A DNA stretch of 64,000 bases. It comes from Actinomadura craniellae. Its GTDB lineage: Bacteria > Actinomycetota > Actinomycetes > Streptosporangiales > Streptosporangiaceae. This document shows positions 54,093 to 62,257 of this stretch, piece after piece. The position numbers and the translations under genes were made by a program. How positions within the stretch are numbered: the first letter of the stretch is position 1; every line of letters starts with the position of its first letter. The DNA lies in assembly GCF_003289645.1 (NCBI RefSeq), contig NZ_QLYX01000004.1:473561-537560 (forward strand), in the 5' to 3' direction. The notes below the pieces were generated by a model, which was not told where the DNA came from, made no database searches, and worked only from the letters and a program-made list of their open reading frames with translations.

Positions 54093-55339
54093 CAGGGGGT
54101 TCCCTTCTTCTCGATGCTCGTGGCGTTGAAGGTCAGGATCAGGCGGCTGTGTCGCTTGTCCAGGACCGCCCCATCGGGCAGGTCACCGTCCGGGGTCCGT
54201 GCGGGAACGACTTCCAGGGCCGGGGCGGGGCAGCCCGCATCGACCCAGGCGCGCATGTGCTCGACCATCCGCCCGGCCGCGGCCGCGGCGGCGGGCCCGT
54301 GGGCGTAGGCGCCGAGATCGAAGCGCCGGTCGGTCCAGCGCAGCTCCGACCGGTAGGCGAACGTGCCGTCGTGGAGCGTGGCGGGAGTGCCGAACCGCCA
54401 TGCCGGCGCGACAATGCCGGAGGCGACGGCCTCCTCCTGCGCGGACAGTGTCACCGACTCCTCCCGCAGGCGGGTGGCCAGCCACATGTCCAGGTCCGGC
54501 AGAGCGGTACGGGGCGGCAGGCTCACCCCCGCCCACGCCTCCTGCCGGGGCCGGGCCAGGATGCCCTCGACACAGGCCGGGGCGATCTGCTCGCCTTCGT
54601 CGAGCCGCAGGTGGACGCCGTCGGCGATATCGAGATACCGGATGGCGCTCGCCCCGTCGCCTTGCACGGGGACGAATCCGCACAGCCGACGGCTGTGGCT
54701 GATCAGCCGATCACCGGAGTGTCGCAGCGCCCACGACCTGGTCGTCCCGAACATCCGCAACGGCACGACGAGCACACCGCTGTCGGTGAGCTGATCGCGC
54801 CACGCCGGCGGGATGTCCCACGCCCCGGCCGTGACGATGATCAGGTCGTAGCGGCGGCCTGCCTCGATCGGGTGCTCGGCGTCCGCGCACACCACCGTGA
54901 CGTCGTTGTAGCCCGCCGCCGCCAAGCAGGACGCCGCCCGGTCGGTCACCTCAGGGTCAATGTCGACGGTCGTGACCGACCCCGACGGGCCAACCAGCTC
55001 GCGAAGCAGGGAGGCGTTGTAGCCGCCGCTACCGATCTCAAGGGCGTGACGGCCCCGCAGGTCGCCGAGCGCGTTCGCGGCCTGGCCGAGCATCTCGGCG
55101 ATGAGGAACGGGGCCGAGACCGAGCTGATGCTCTCTTCCCCGCGCCGTTTGGTGACGACCGCGGTGTTCTCGTACGCCTCCTTCAGGGGAACACCCGGCG
55201 TGTACAGCTCTCGGGGGACCGTCCGTAGCGCCGCCTCCACCTCCGGGCGCAACGTCAGGCCCTTTCCCCGATGATCGGCTGCAAGCCGGTCGACCATCTC
55301 GTTTCGTAAATCCTCGCTGCCCACGGTGCCAACGCTCAT
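54092..55339 (-). CDS. FxLD-system methyltransferase 2 (PIMT-like)
   Basis: The 415-residue product starts at MSVGTVGSED behind GAGAGGAC; upstream frames have weaker sites. It has the same plan as methyltransferase 1: AVVTKRRGEESISSVSAPFLIAEML, SAM site ALEIGSGGYNASLLRELVG, VDIDPEVTDRAASCL, and TAGAWDIPPAWRDQL; the C-terminus ends VLDKRHSRLILTF. The paralogues differ enough to be old duplicates or separate gains. Its own small peptide gene follows with one base of overlap, so the pair looks like an independent cassette. About 275 bases upstream have no gene. Confidence 0.88.
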   Translation of the reverse strand: MSVGTVGSEDLRNEMVDRLAADHRGKGLTLRPEVEAALRTVPRELYTPGVPLKEAYENTAVVTKRRGEESISSVSAPFLIAEMLGQAANALGDLRGRHALEIGSGGYNASLLRELVGPSGSVTTVDIDPEVTDRAASCLAAAGYNDVTVVCADAEHPIEAGRRYDLIIVTAGAWDIPPAWRDQLTDSGVLVVPLRMFGTTRSWALRHSGDRLISHSRRLCGFVPVQGDGASAIRYLDIADGVHLRLDEGEQIAPACVEGILARPRQEAWAGVSLPPRTALPDLDMWLATRLREESVTLSAQEEAVASGIVAPAWRFGTPATLHDGTFAYRSELRWTDRRFDLGAYAHGPAAAAAAGRMVEHMRAWVDAGCPAPALEVVPARTPDGDLPDGAVLDKRHSRLILTFNATSIEKKGTP

Positions 55340-55613
55340 ACGGTGTCCTCTCTGTCGTCTGTTTCGATTCATCGGACCACCGCGGTTCGGGCAGTCCGAT
55401 ATTCCGGTAAGCGACCCGGCAGCAGAACCCTGCCGGTGACCTGAGGCCTGCGTGTCTCCCGCCTCAGGTCGCCCAACGAGTCGCGCGCCTTCCATCCGAT
55501 CCAGCCAAGCAATCCCGACGAGTGGTTCGCTGGTTACCTGACGGCCTGAAGGCAGTGCCGAAGCGCTGGAAATTAAACTCGAAGCGAGCGGACACAGAAC
55601 TTCCTCGCCCGGC

Positions 55614-57092
55614 TCAGGCGGCCACCGAACGTCGCGCGGCGTCGAACATCTGACAGAAGTCCATGTCGCCGGACTGCTCGGCGGCCTTCCGCACGCCTGT
55701 GAGCCAGTTCAACGGACGAGCCGAGGTCATCCCCCCCTTCATGAAAGCGGGGAGAACTTCGTAACCGATCTTTACAGCCTCGGTCTGGTCCCCGGCTTCG
55801 AACAGGGCGCGTGCGAACTGGGCTTGCGCGCAGATACGGTTACGCGGGCTCAAGGATGAGTCGTTCAAGCTGAGCTGCCGAAGGCTGACTGCACGGTCAT
55901 GATCCCCTAGCAACATGTAACTGGTGGCCTCTTGACCATCGACTTCTCCCGCAGAGACAAAATCGCACCACGCAGGATCAGTGGGATCCGATCCACGGTC
56001 GATTTCTCGTCGCGCACGAAGGATCGCGTTGCGGAAGGCCGAGGAATCACCGAGGCTTGCATATGCTTTCGCCTGGCGCAGCGCAATAAGTGCATGCAGC
56101 TTGGGTGAGGTTTCGTTTCTCGCAACGGTAGAAGCGAGGTTGGCCAGGCGCAGGGCCTCGCGGGCGTAGCCGCGTTGGCCGGTGGCGCGCGCCTGGCCCG
56201 CGGCTTGCATCGACATGAGCAACCAGACGTCGGCTTGGACCTCGGCTGAACCGCTGCTGTTGGCCAGAGGCTGGACCTCGGTGTAGAGGCTGCGTGCGAG
56301 TGGCTGGTTGCCGGAGTCGTAGGCCACCCAGCCGCAGAGGGTCCCCAGGTTGGCGGTGACGACGAGCAGGTCTTGGCCGACCGCCTCGGTGTAGTCCGCC
56401 TCGTCGAGCATCCGGCGGGCCCGAGCGAACTGGCGGAGTGCTTGGTCCAGCACGGCCCCACCGCCAGTGCTTTGGTCGCGGGTGGCGATGTGGTCGAGGG
56501 CCGCCTGCAAGTACCGGACGTCCGTGGCACCGACTCGATCAGGTATTCGGATGTGCGGCATGAGCGCAGAGAGCAGCAGCCCTGCGGCCATGCCGTGGAA
56601 GTCCCGGCGGTCCATGATTCCTCCTACGAGGTGGGGAATGCCGTCTTCTTCCAGGATCGCATTGGGTCGGCCCAGGATGAGCGGTGCAAGCGCCGTACGT
56701 GGCATTCCCACCATGTCGGCAAATTCCAGCAGTTTGCGGATGTCGTACAAGGTGTCCCGTCGGCCGCGTTCCAGCAGTGACACGGCGCCTTGTGACCAGC
56801 CGACCAGTTCGCCGAGACCCCGCTGGGAGAGTCCTGCGGCTGCGCGCATCAACGCCACCACGGCGGGCATGTCGGCGCGAGCCAGAGCCTCGCGCATCGG
56901 CCGGCTGTCCCACACCCACGTAGCGGCGATCCCGACGGAGTCTCGGGCCGCGCTTTGGCATGAAGAGCACAACGATTCGGGGTTGTATCTGCTCAATCGT
57001 GTGGATTTGCACGCCAGACAGACTCGTTCCCCTGATCCCGTGGCCTGCATTCCGGATACCCTTCCGCGGCTGTCGCCGTGTCCTTTATTCAT
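55614..57092 (-). CDS. XRE-family regulator with zinc motif and TPR-like C-terminus
   Basis: The 492-residue product has an N-terminal zinc-ribbon-like pattern (VCLACKS, LCSSCQ), a Cro/CI helix-turn-helix (about 75-130, MRAAAGLSQRGLGELVGWSQ, AVSLLERGRR) and about 330 residues of TPR-like helices (TEAVGQDLLVVTANLG, AREALRLANLAS, QAKAYASLGD). This is the layout of peptide-binding RRNPP-like and related actinobacterial regulators. It diverges from the plus-strand operon at 57,261 and lies upstream of the methyltransferase 2 cassette, so it may control one or both. Confidence 0.82.
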   Translation of the reverse strand: MNKGHGDSRGRVSGMQATGSGERVCLACKSTRLSRYNPESLCSSCQSAARDSVGIAATWVWDSRPMREALARADMPAVVALMRAAAGLSQRGLGELVGWSQGAVSLLERGRRDTLYDIRKLLEFADMVGMPRTALAPLILGRPNAILEEDGIPHLVGGIMDRRDFHGMAAGLLLSALMPHIRIPDRVGATDVRYLQAALDHIATRDQSTGGGAVLDQALRQFARARRMLDEADYTEAVGQDLLVVTANLGTLCGWVAYDSGNQPLARSLYTEVQPLANSSGSAEVQADVWLLMSMQAAGQARATGQRGYAREALRLANLASTVARNETSPKLHALIALRQAKAYASLGDSSAFRNAILRARREIDRGSDPTDPAWCDFVSAGEVDGQEATSYMLLGDHDRAVSLRQLSLNDSSLSPRNRICAQAQFARALFEAGDQTEAVKIGYEVLPAFMKGGMTSARPLNWLTGVRKAAEQSGDMDFCQMFDAARRSVAA

Positions 57093-57260
57093 GTTCCGTG
57101 CTGCTCGCTGCGCCCACGCACCCTACCCAGCAGGTCAATAGCACCGTACAACGACCTGTCATCACCTCGTCGCAACCAGCGATAACACCTCGGAATTCAT
57201 GTGAATCGGCTGCTCCGGCAGCCTTTGGTGCCGGTGGAACGCCAGGCACGAGAGGTGAAC

Positions 57261-57944
57261 GTGAGCCGGCCCGACAAAATCGACCTCGCCTCCATGGTGA
57301 AGATCGATCCCAGTTACGTGGCGCTGCTGGATTGGCTGTCCGTTATTTCCGCATCGGCGCCTGCCTTGCCGGCGGCGCTGGCCGCGACACTGCACGACCT
57401 GCTCCGGCCCCACGCCCCCTACAAGGCGCTGAAGGAGCCCTCGTGCAGGCACGACGGCGAGCCCTGGCCCTGCACCAGCGCGGCCAGAGCGGTCGCCGCG
57501 CTGGTCGAACACTACGAGTCATTGCTCGCAGACCTTGCCGAAAAAGGTCCGGACGCATCCCCGCCCGCCCCCGACCTGCCCACGGGCGACGAACAGCTCC
57601 TGCATGGCCTGGCCGAGCGGTGGCCTGCCTGGAGGTTCTGGCAGCCCCGCATCTTCGACGGAGACACCGTCCCCTGGTACGCGACGCGGGGCGGCATCAA
57701 CCGGCTCCCCACCCGCGCGGAACACCGCCGAGGTCTCCGCTCAGGGGTGCACGCCGACACCGCCGACGCCCTGGAAGAGCTGATCAAGGGTCAGGTCGCC
57801 GTGGAACGGGTGCTCATCGACGAGGGCGTCATGGAGCAGCCCCTGTTGATGCGGCAGACCCCGCCGTCTCCGCCCGACCCCGACGTGCCGCCAGACGACC
57901 ACGCCAACGACCCCGCTCCCACCTCATCCCCGACGAGTTCCTGA
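57261..57944 (+). CDS. Hypothetical protein, paralogue of the next gene
   Basis: The product has 227 residues from GTG 57261; GTG codons at 57201 or 57255 are alternatives, and the ribosome site is poor. Residues about 110-200 hold the block ERWPAWRFWQPRIFDG, WYATRGGIN and LRSGVHADTADALEEL, which is repeated in the 99-residue protein downstream. The N-terminal 90 residues are helical with CRHDGEPWPC. The C-terminus is Pro/Asp-rich. The function is unknown. It opens a run of seven closely packed genes. Confidence 0.6.
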   Translation: MSRPDKIDLASMVKIDPSYVALLDWLSVISASAPALPAALAATLHDLLRPHAPYKALKEPSCRHDGEPWPCTSAARAVAALVEHYESLLADLAEKGPDASPPAPDLPTGDEQLLHGLAERWPAWRFWQPRIFDGDTVPWYATRGGINRLPTRAEHRRGLRSGVHADTADALEELIKGQVAVERVLIDEGVMEQPLLMRQTPPSPPDPDVPPDDHANDPAPTSSPTSS

Positions 57945-57956
57945 AGGAGCCGAGCA

Positions 57957-58256
57957 ATGTCCCCTCCTCCCACCAGCAGTTTGACGCTCGACCCCGCGCA
58001 GGCCCTGCGTGAGCTGAGCGAGCGGTTCCCCGGCTGGAAGATCTGGCGGCCCCGGATGTTCGACGGTCAGGCGCCCGGTTGGGCGGCCACCCGGCTCGGC
58101 CGGCCCCTGACCGCCCGTGACAACAAGAACGGCTTGGAGGAGACCCTCTTCTCCAACACTCCCGGCGACTTGGAGCAGCAGCTCGCCCAGCAGACCGCGC
58201 TGGAGCGACGGCTCGACGAGGACGGCCTCTTGGACAAGCCCCTGCGCGCCACGTGA
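57957..58256 (+). CDS. Small protein related to the preceding one
   Basis: The 99-residue product starts 5 bases behind the site AAGGAGCCG. Its centre, ERFPGWKIWRPRMFDG and GWAATRLGRPLTARD, aligns with the second half of the gene before it, so it is a shorter paralogue of the same domain. It ends QTALERRLDEDGLLD, again similar. The aromatic and basic pattern suggests a compact binding domain. The function is unknown. Confidence 0.75.
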   Translation: MSPPPTSSLTLDPAQALRELSERFPGWKIWRPRMFDGQAPGWAATRLGRPLTARDNKNGLEETLFSNTPGDLEQQLAQQTALERRLDEDGLLDKPLRAT

Positions 58257-58298
58257 GCAGTCTCCCCACCGGACCGACCCCTTTGAAAGGCACTTCTC

Positions 58299-59126
58299 GT
58301 GTCCTCTCACTCCGACACTCCTGCACCGGAGCTCGCGTTCGACCCGCGGGTTCCGAGCGCGGCTCGTATCTACGACTTCTGGCTGGGCGGCAAGACCCAC
58401 TACCCGGCTGATCGGGAAGCCGCCGAACGGCTCCAGCAGGTGGCGCCATCGTTGCCGCAGGCCGCCCGCGACAACCGCCGGTTCCTGGAGCGGGCGGTGA
58501 CCTTCGCGGCCAAGACCGGCATCTCCCAGTTCATCGACGTGGGTACCGGTATCCCGACCTGCCCGCCCTCGCTCCAGGGCGATGCGCTGTTCTACCCGCC
58601 CGTGCTCGACGTGGCGCGCCGGTACTGCCTGGGCCCCACGGTCGTCGGCATCGACAACGACCCCGTGGTGGCGGCCCACGACCGGGCCCTGCTGCCCAGA
58701 CACCATCTCATCGAGGCAGATATCCGCGACATCACTCAGGTCCTGGACCACCCCGAGCTGGTCGAACACATCGACTGGGAGCAACGCGTCGCTGTCCTGC
58801 TGGTCGCCGTCCTGCACTTCATCCCCGACGACCACGACGTCCACGCGATCCTGGACGCGTTCGGGGAACGCATGGCCCGCGGCAGTCTCCTGGTCATCTC
58901 CCACGTCTGCTCCGACGATGCTCCCCCGCACGTGGTGCAGCAGATCGAGGCCGTCTACGCGGGGTCCAGTTCGCCTGGGCGATTCCGCACCCGGGCGGAG
59001 ATCAGCAGCTTCTTCGACGGGTTCGCTCTCCTGCACCCGCGCCTGGTGCCGGTGCAGCAGTGGCCGACCCCGGCCGAGCCACCGTCCGCCCTGCCGGTGC
59101 TCGGCGGCGTGGCCATGGCCACGTGA
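58299..59126 (+). CDS. SAM-dependent methyltransferase, DUF574 (Methyltransf_19) family
   Basis: The 275-residue product starts at GTG behind GAAAGG. The family signature is intact: PSAARIYDFWLGGKTHYPADREAA (about 18-41), SAM site FIDVGTGIPTCPPS, VVGIDNDPVVAAHDRALL, and LLVAVLHFIPDD. The family is actinobacterial and its substrates are mostly unknown. Its stop codon overlaps the next gene's start. Confidence 0.88.
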   Translation: MSSHSDTPAPELAFDPRVPSAARIYDFWLGGKTHYPADREAAERLQQVAPSLPQAARDNRRFLERAVTFAAKTGISQFIDVGTGIPTCPPSLQGDALFYPPVLDVARRYCLGPTVVGIDNDPVVAAHDRALLPRHHLIEADIRDITQVLDHPELVEHIDWEQRVAVLLVAVLHFIPDDHDVHAILDAFGERMARGSLLVISHVCSDDAPPHVVQQIEAVYAGSSSPGRFRTRAEISSFFDGFALLHPRLVPVQQWPTPAEPPSALPVLGGVAMAT

Positions 59127-59566
59127 TGGGCGGCGGAGCACCCCGGCGCGTACTGGACCTGACCGACGCGCAGATGGGTGACCTGTACGCCCACCAGTTC
59201 CTGCCGGTACGCGCCATCGCCGTCCGGGCCGGAGCGTCCTACGGAACCACCCACCAGCGACTCGCCGCCGAGCTGGCCAAGCGGGGGCTCGGGCTACGCC
59301 CACGCGGCCACGTCCCGCCCGTCCTAAAGAAAGCCGCCGCCCACGCCCGGGAAACGGCCCGCGCAGCGGGATGGTCGTTGGAGCGCCTGGCCGCCCTCCC
59401 CTCGCCGCGGTGGCCGCCGGAGGTGCGCAGCAGATTCCGTGGCATCGCCCGCCTGCTGTTCAGCGCGGGGGCTCTGGCCGCGAACAGCCCGGAGGCGCTG
59501 GCTCAAGCCCTCGCTCGAGGCATGGGCTCCAACGCTTCCCGTCCCGACCGCACCTCCGTCACGTAA
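59126..59566 (+). CDS. Helix-turn-helix protein coupled to the methyltransferase
   Basis: The 146-residue basic protein starts in the stop codon of the methyltransferase gene (TGATG). Residues about 8-58 look like an HTH (LTDAQMGDLYAHQFLPVRAI, GASYGTTHQRLAAELAKRG). The same module, with GASYGWVRAQL, is fused to the end of the second methyltransferase of this operon. It probably binds DNA together with the methyltransferase. The remainder is helical. Confidence 0.7.
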   Translation: MGGGAPRRVLDLTDAQMGDLYAHQFLPVRAIAVRAGASYGTTHQRLAAELAKRGLGLRPRGHVPPVLKKAAAHARETARAAGWSLERLAALPSPRWPPEVRSRFRGIARLLFSAGALAANSPEALAQALARGMGSNASRPDRTSVT

Positions 59567-59611
59567 TCAACCGTTCTGTTTCGCTGTGCCCGGCCGTTCG
59601 TGGGAGGCCGG

Positions 59612-60118
59612 GTGCAGCCCGACCCCACCACCACCATGATCATTAGATGCATCGCTGCCGACTACGGCGGCACCCTCACCGGCCCCGCCCATGACGAGAT
59701 CATCGGCATGAAGCCCGTTGACGAGCTGGCCGCGGTCACCGTGCGCACGCTGCACGCTCGCGGGCTACGGCTCGTCCTGGCCTCCAACACCCTGCCCGGC
59801 CAAGACCGGCGCCCTGCCCTGGAAGCGGCCGGGATCGCCGACCTGTTCAGCGAGGTCCTGCAATCGGACCGGTTGGGCTTCGCCAAACCCGCCCGCGAGT
59901 TCTACGCCGCGGTGGTCCAGGCCGCGCGGTGCGCGGCCGGCCAGATCCTGTTCGTCGGCAACAACCTTCGCCACGACGTGGCCGGCCCGCTGGAACACGG
60001 CATGCAGGCCGTCCTGATCCGCCCCCACGGCCTGGCCACCGGAGAGGAACTCCCCGACGGTGCCCGGCTGGTCACCCACTTCTCCGGGCTGCTCCCCCTG
60101 CTGGGAGAAGAGCCATGA
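59612..60118 (+). CDS. HAD-like protein with atypical nucleophile loop
   Basis: The product has 168 residues from GTG 59612 behind GGGAGG; ATG 59636 is the alternative. It has the haloacid-dehalogenase layout: motif I CIAADYGGTLTG, motif II LVLASNTLPGQD, the later Lys in RLGFAKPAREFY, and motif IV FVGNNLRHDVAG. Motif I reads DYGGT instead of DxDGT, so the second Asp (general acid/base) is missing. A phosphatase activity is therefore uncertain. The next gene starts in its stop codon. Confidence 0.78.
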   Translation: MQPDPTTTMIIRCIAADYGGTLTGPAHDEIIGMKPVDELAAVTVRTLHARGLRLVLASNTLPGQDRRPALEAAGIADLFSEVLQSDRLGFAKPAREFYAAVVQAARCAAGQILFVGNNLRHDVAGPLEHGMQAVLIRPHGLATGEELPDGARLVTHFSGLLPLLGEEP

Positions 60119-61362
60119 CCGCCATGGAAGGCCCAGCGGACCCGTTCTCCACAGATGGGGTGCCCGCCCGGTGGGGTTTCGTCCGGCAGCTCCTGCTGGG
60201 CAACAGCAAGGACTACTACCCCGCCGACCTGGATGTCGCCCAACGTGCCCTGGCCGTCGCTCCCGACGCGGCCACCTGGGCATGGCAGGAACGCGCCTTC
60301 CTGCACCACATCGTCGGTTACCTGGCCCACGGCAACGCCACCTACCGCAGGGGAACCACCCAGCTCATCTACCTGGGGTGCGGCCTGCCCGAACCGAACT
60401 GGCGCTGCGGTGACCAGCTCCACCACATCGCCCGCCGGGAAGACCCTCGGGCCCGCGTGCTGTACGCCGACCCGGACGCGACGTTCGCGACCTACGGCCG
60501 GGCGCTGACGGCCGAGGCCGAAGTCACCAAAATCCCCACCCGCGGCGATGACCACGGCACCTGCGTAGAGACCGACGTCCTGGCCAAGGTCATCGAAGCG
60601 GGCCCAGACGACCCGGCCCAGGTCCTGAACGCCCCCGAGGCCCGCGCCGTGCTCGACCTGGCCCAGCCCATCGACGTGCTGCTCCCAGCAGCGCATTTCC
60701 TGTCCGACCCGGCCGCGGTACTCGACCGTTGGGCGGACGCCTTGCCTGACGGGAGTCGCATCATGATCACGCACCTGGAACAGCACGAGGACACCGCCGA
60801 GGTGGCCCAGGTGTACCGGGACGCGTTCGGCGTCTGCTCCCCACGATCCGCCGATGAGGTCGCCGATCTCCTCGCCGGGTATGACCTGCTCCTGGACCCG
60901 GGTGTGGTGCCGCTCCCCGACTGGCGGCCACCGCCTCTCCCGGAGGACCCCGCACGCGTCCCGGTGTGCCGGATCCTGTGCGCGGTCGGTCAACTGAAGC
61001 GCACGGTCCGCGCGGGCCTGCTCTCCGACCAGCACCTGGCCCGCAGGTACCGGGAGGGAGAATCGCTGCGCACCCTGGCGCAGGCCGCCACCAGCAGCAA
61101 GGAGACGGTCCGCAGGCGCCTGCACCGGCAAGGGGTTCAGATGCGCGCGAAGAAGCAGCCCCCACCCTCCGGCCTGTCGGCCGAACGCCTGGCGGCCCTC
61201 TACATCCAGGGGGCGACGCTCAAAGAACTGAAAGGGCTGTCGGGGGCCTCCTACGGATGGGTTCGCGCCCAGTTGGTCGAGCAAGGCGTGGAGCTCCGCT
61301 CCCGCGGCTACAAGTCAAGACCTAGCGCGCGCAGCTCTGCCACAGGAGGAGACCAGCCGTGA
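60115..61362 (+). CDS. DUF574-like methyltransferase fused to HTH modules
   Basis: The 415-residue product has, at about 20-290, a divergent copy of the DUF574 methyltransferase (ARWGFVRQLLLGNSKDYYPAD, SAM site LIYLGCGLPEPNW, VLYADPDATF). Residues about 300-405 are two HTH-like units (ARRYREGESLRTLAQAATSS, ERLAALYIQGATLKEL with SGASYGWVRAQL). The second HTH resembles the separate protein at 59126. The Asp/Gly of the first SAM loop differ from the canonical copy. It is translationally coupled on both sides. Confidence 0.8.
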   Translation: MTAMEGPADPFSTDGVPARWGFVRQLLLGNSKDYYPADLDVAQRALAVAPDAATWAWQERAFLHHIVGYLAHGNATYRRGTTQLIYLGCGLPEPNWRCGDQLHHIARREDPRARVLYADPDATFATYGRALTAEAEVTKIPTRGDDHGTCVETDVLAKVIEAGPDDPAQVLNAPEARAVLDLAQPIDVLLPAAHFLSDPAAVLDRWADALPDGSRIMITHLEQHEDTAEVAQVYRDAFGVCSPRSADEVADLLAGYDLLLDPGVVPLPDWRPPPLPEDPARVPVCRILCAVGQLKRTVRAGLLSDQHLARRYREGESLRTLAQAATSSKETVRRRLHRQGVQMRAKKQPPPSGLSAERLAALYIQGATLKELKGLSGASYGWVRAQLVEQGVELRSRGYKSRPSARSSATGGDQP

Positions 61363-62114
61363 GGGTCGCCTCCTACAACATCGACGCAGCCGCGACCGCC
61401 GACCAGCGGGAGCACCAGTTCACCCGGCTCGCCGAACTCGGCCTGGACGTACTCGGCATCCAGGAGGCCAAGCACTGGGACCGCGATGGCTGGGCCCAAC
61501 TGCACGAGGCCGAGATCCTGTTGGGGATGCGCGGGTTCCCCGTGCCCTCCAACCACCACGGCTGCCACCTGGTCCTGTTCGTCCGAGAACCAAAGGTCCG
61601 AGTGCTCCGCGAACGCCACGACCGCGCCGCCCCGTACTGGCACGCCCTCTGCGGGCTGGAGATCGTGCTCGATGAGCACCTGTTCGACCGGATCGACCTG
61701 TACAACACACACCTGGCCCCCTCCTCCCCCACCACCCGCCTCGCCGAGGCCGAGACGTTCCACCTGCTGACCAAGCGCGCCCCGGTGATCCTGCTGGGTG
61801 ATTTCAACGCGCTCCCGGCCGGCGACCCCAACCCGCCGCGCACGGACGCTTCCTACAGGAGTGTGCGACGCAAGCTGGACCGGACCCCGGCTGCGGTCAT
61901 CGCGGAAGCCGGGTTCACCGACGTCGGCGCACACCTGGAGGACACGACCCCGACCGTGGGCCACGCCCCCGGATCCAAGCTCGCTTATCGGTGTGACCGG
62001 ATCTGTACCACGCTGCCCCCGGCAGCGATCACCGGCTATCAGGTGGTCACAGACCTTGATGACTGCTCTGATCACCGGCCCGTCGTTGCGGAATTCACCT
62101 TCGCAAAGGCATGA
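61359..62114 (+). CDS. Endonuclease/exonuclease/phosphatase family protein
   Basis: The 251-residue product starts at GTG overlapping the preceding stop codon. The EEP motifs are complete: ASYNIDAAA, LGIQEAKH, YNTHLAPSS, ILLGDFNALP, and the final DDCSDHRPVVAEF. These enzymes cut phosphodiester bonds in nucleic acids or signalling molecules with a divalent metal. The substrate is unknown. No signal peptide is present, so it is cytoplasmic. Confidence 0.88.
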   Translation: MRVASYNIDAAATADQREHQFTRLAELGLDVLGIQEAKHWDRDGWAQLHEAEILLGMRGFPVPSNHHGCHLVLFVREPKVRVLRERHDRAAPYWHALCGLEIVLDEHLFDRIDLYNTHLAPSSPTTRLAEAETFHLLTKRAPVILLGDFNALPAGDPNPPRTDASYRSVRRKLDRTPAAVIAEAGFTDVGAHLEDTTPTVGHAPGSKLAYRCDRICTTLPPAAITGYQVVTDLDDCSDHRPVVAEFTFAKA

Positions 62115-62257
62115 CGGCCCGCGGCGCGCTGCGGGCCCGTGGACCGGCGTGGCCTCCCGGACGCATCCCAGCGCCGCACCAGGTGCGGAGACGGCGCCGG
62201 GGAATCCCGGGAGGCCACCGCCACCCATCCCCCAACCCACCGATCAGGAGGAACCCG

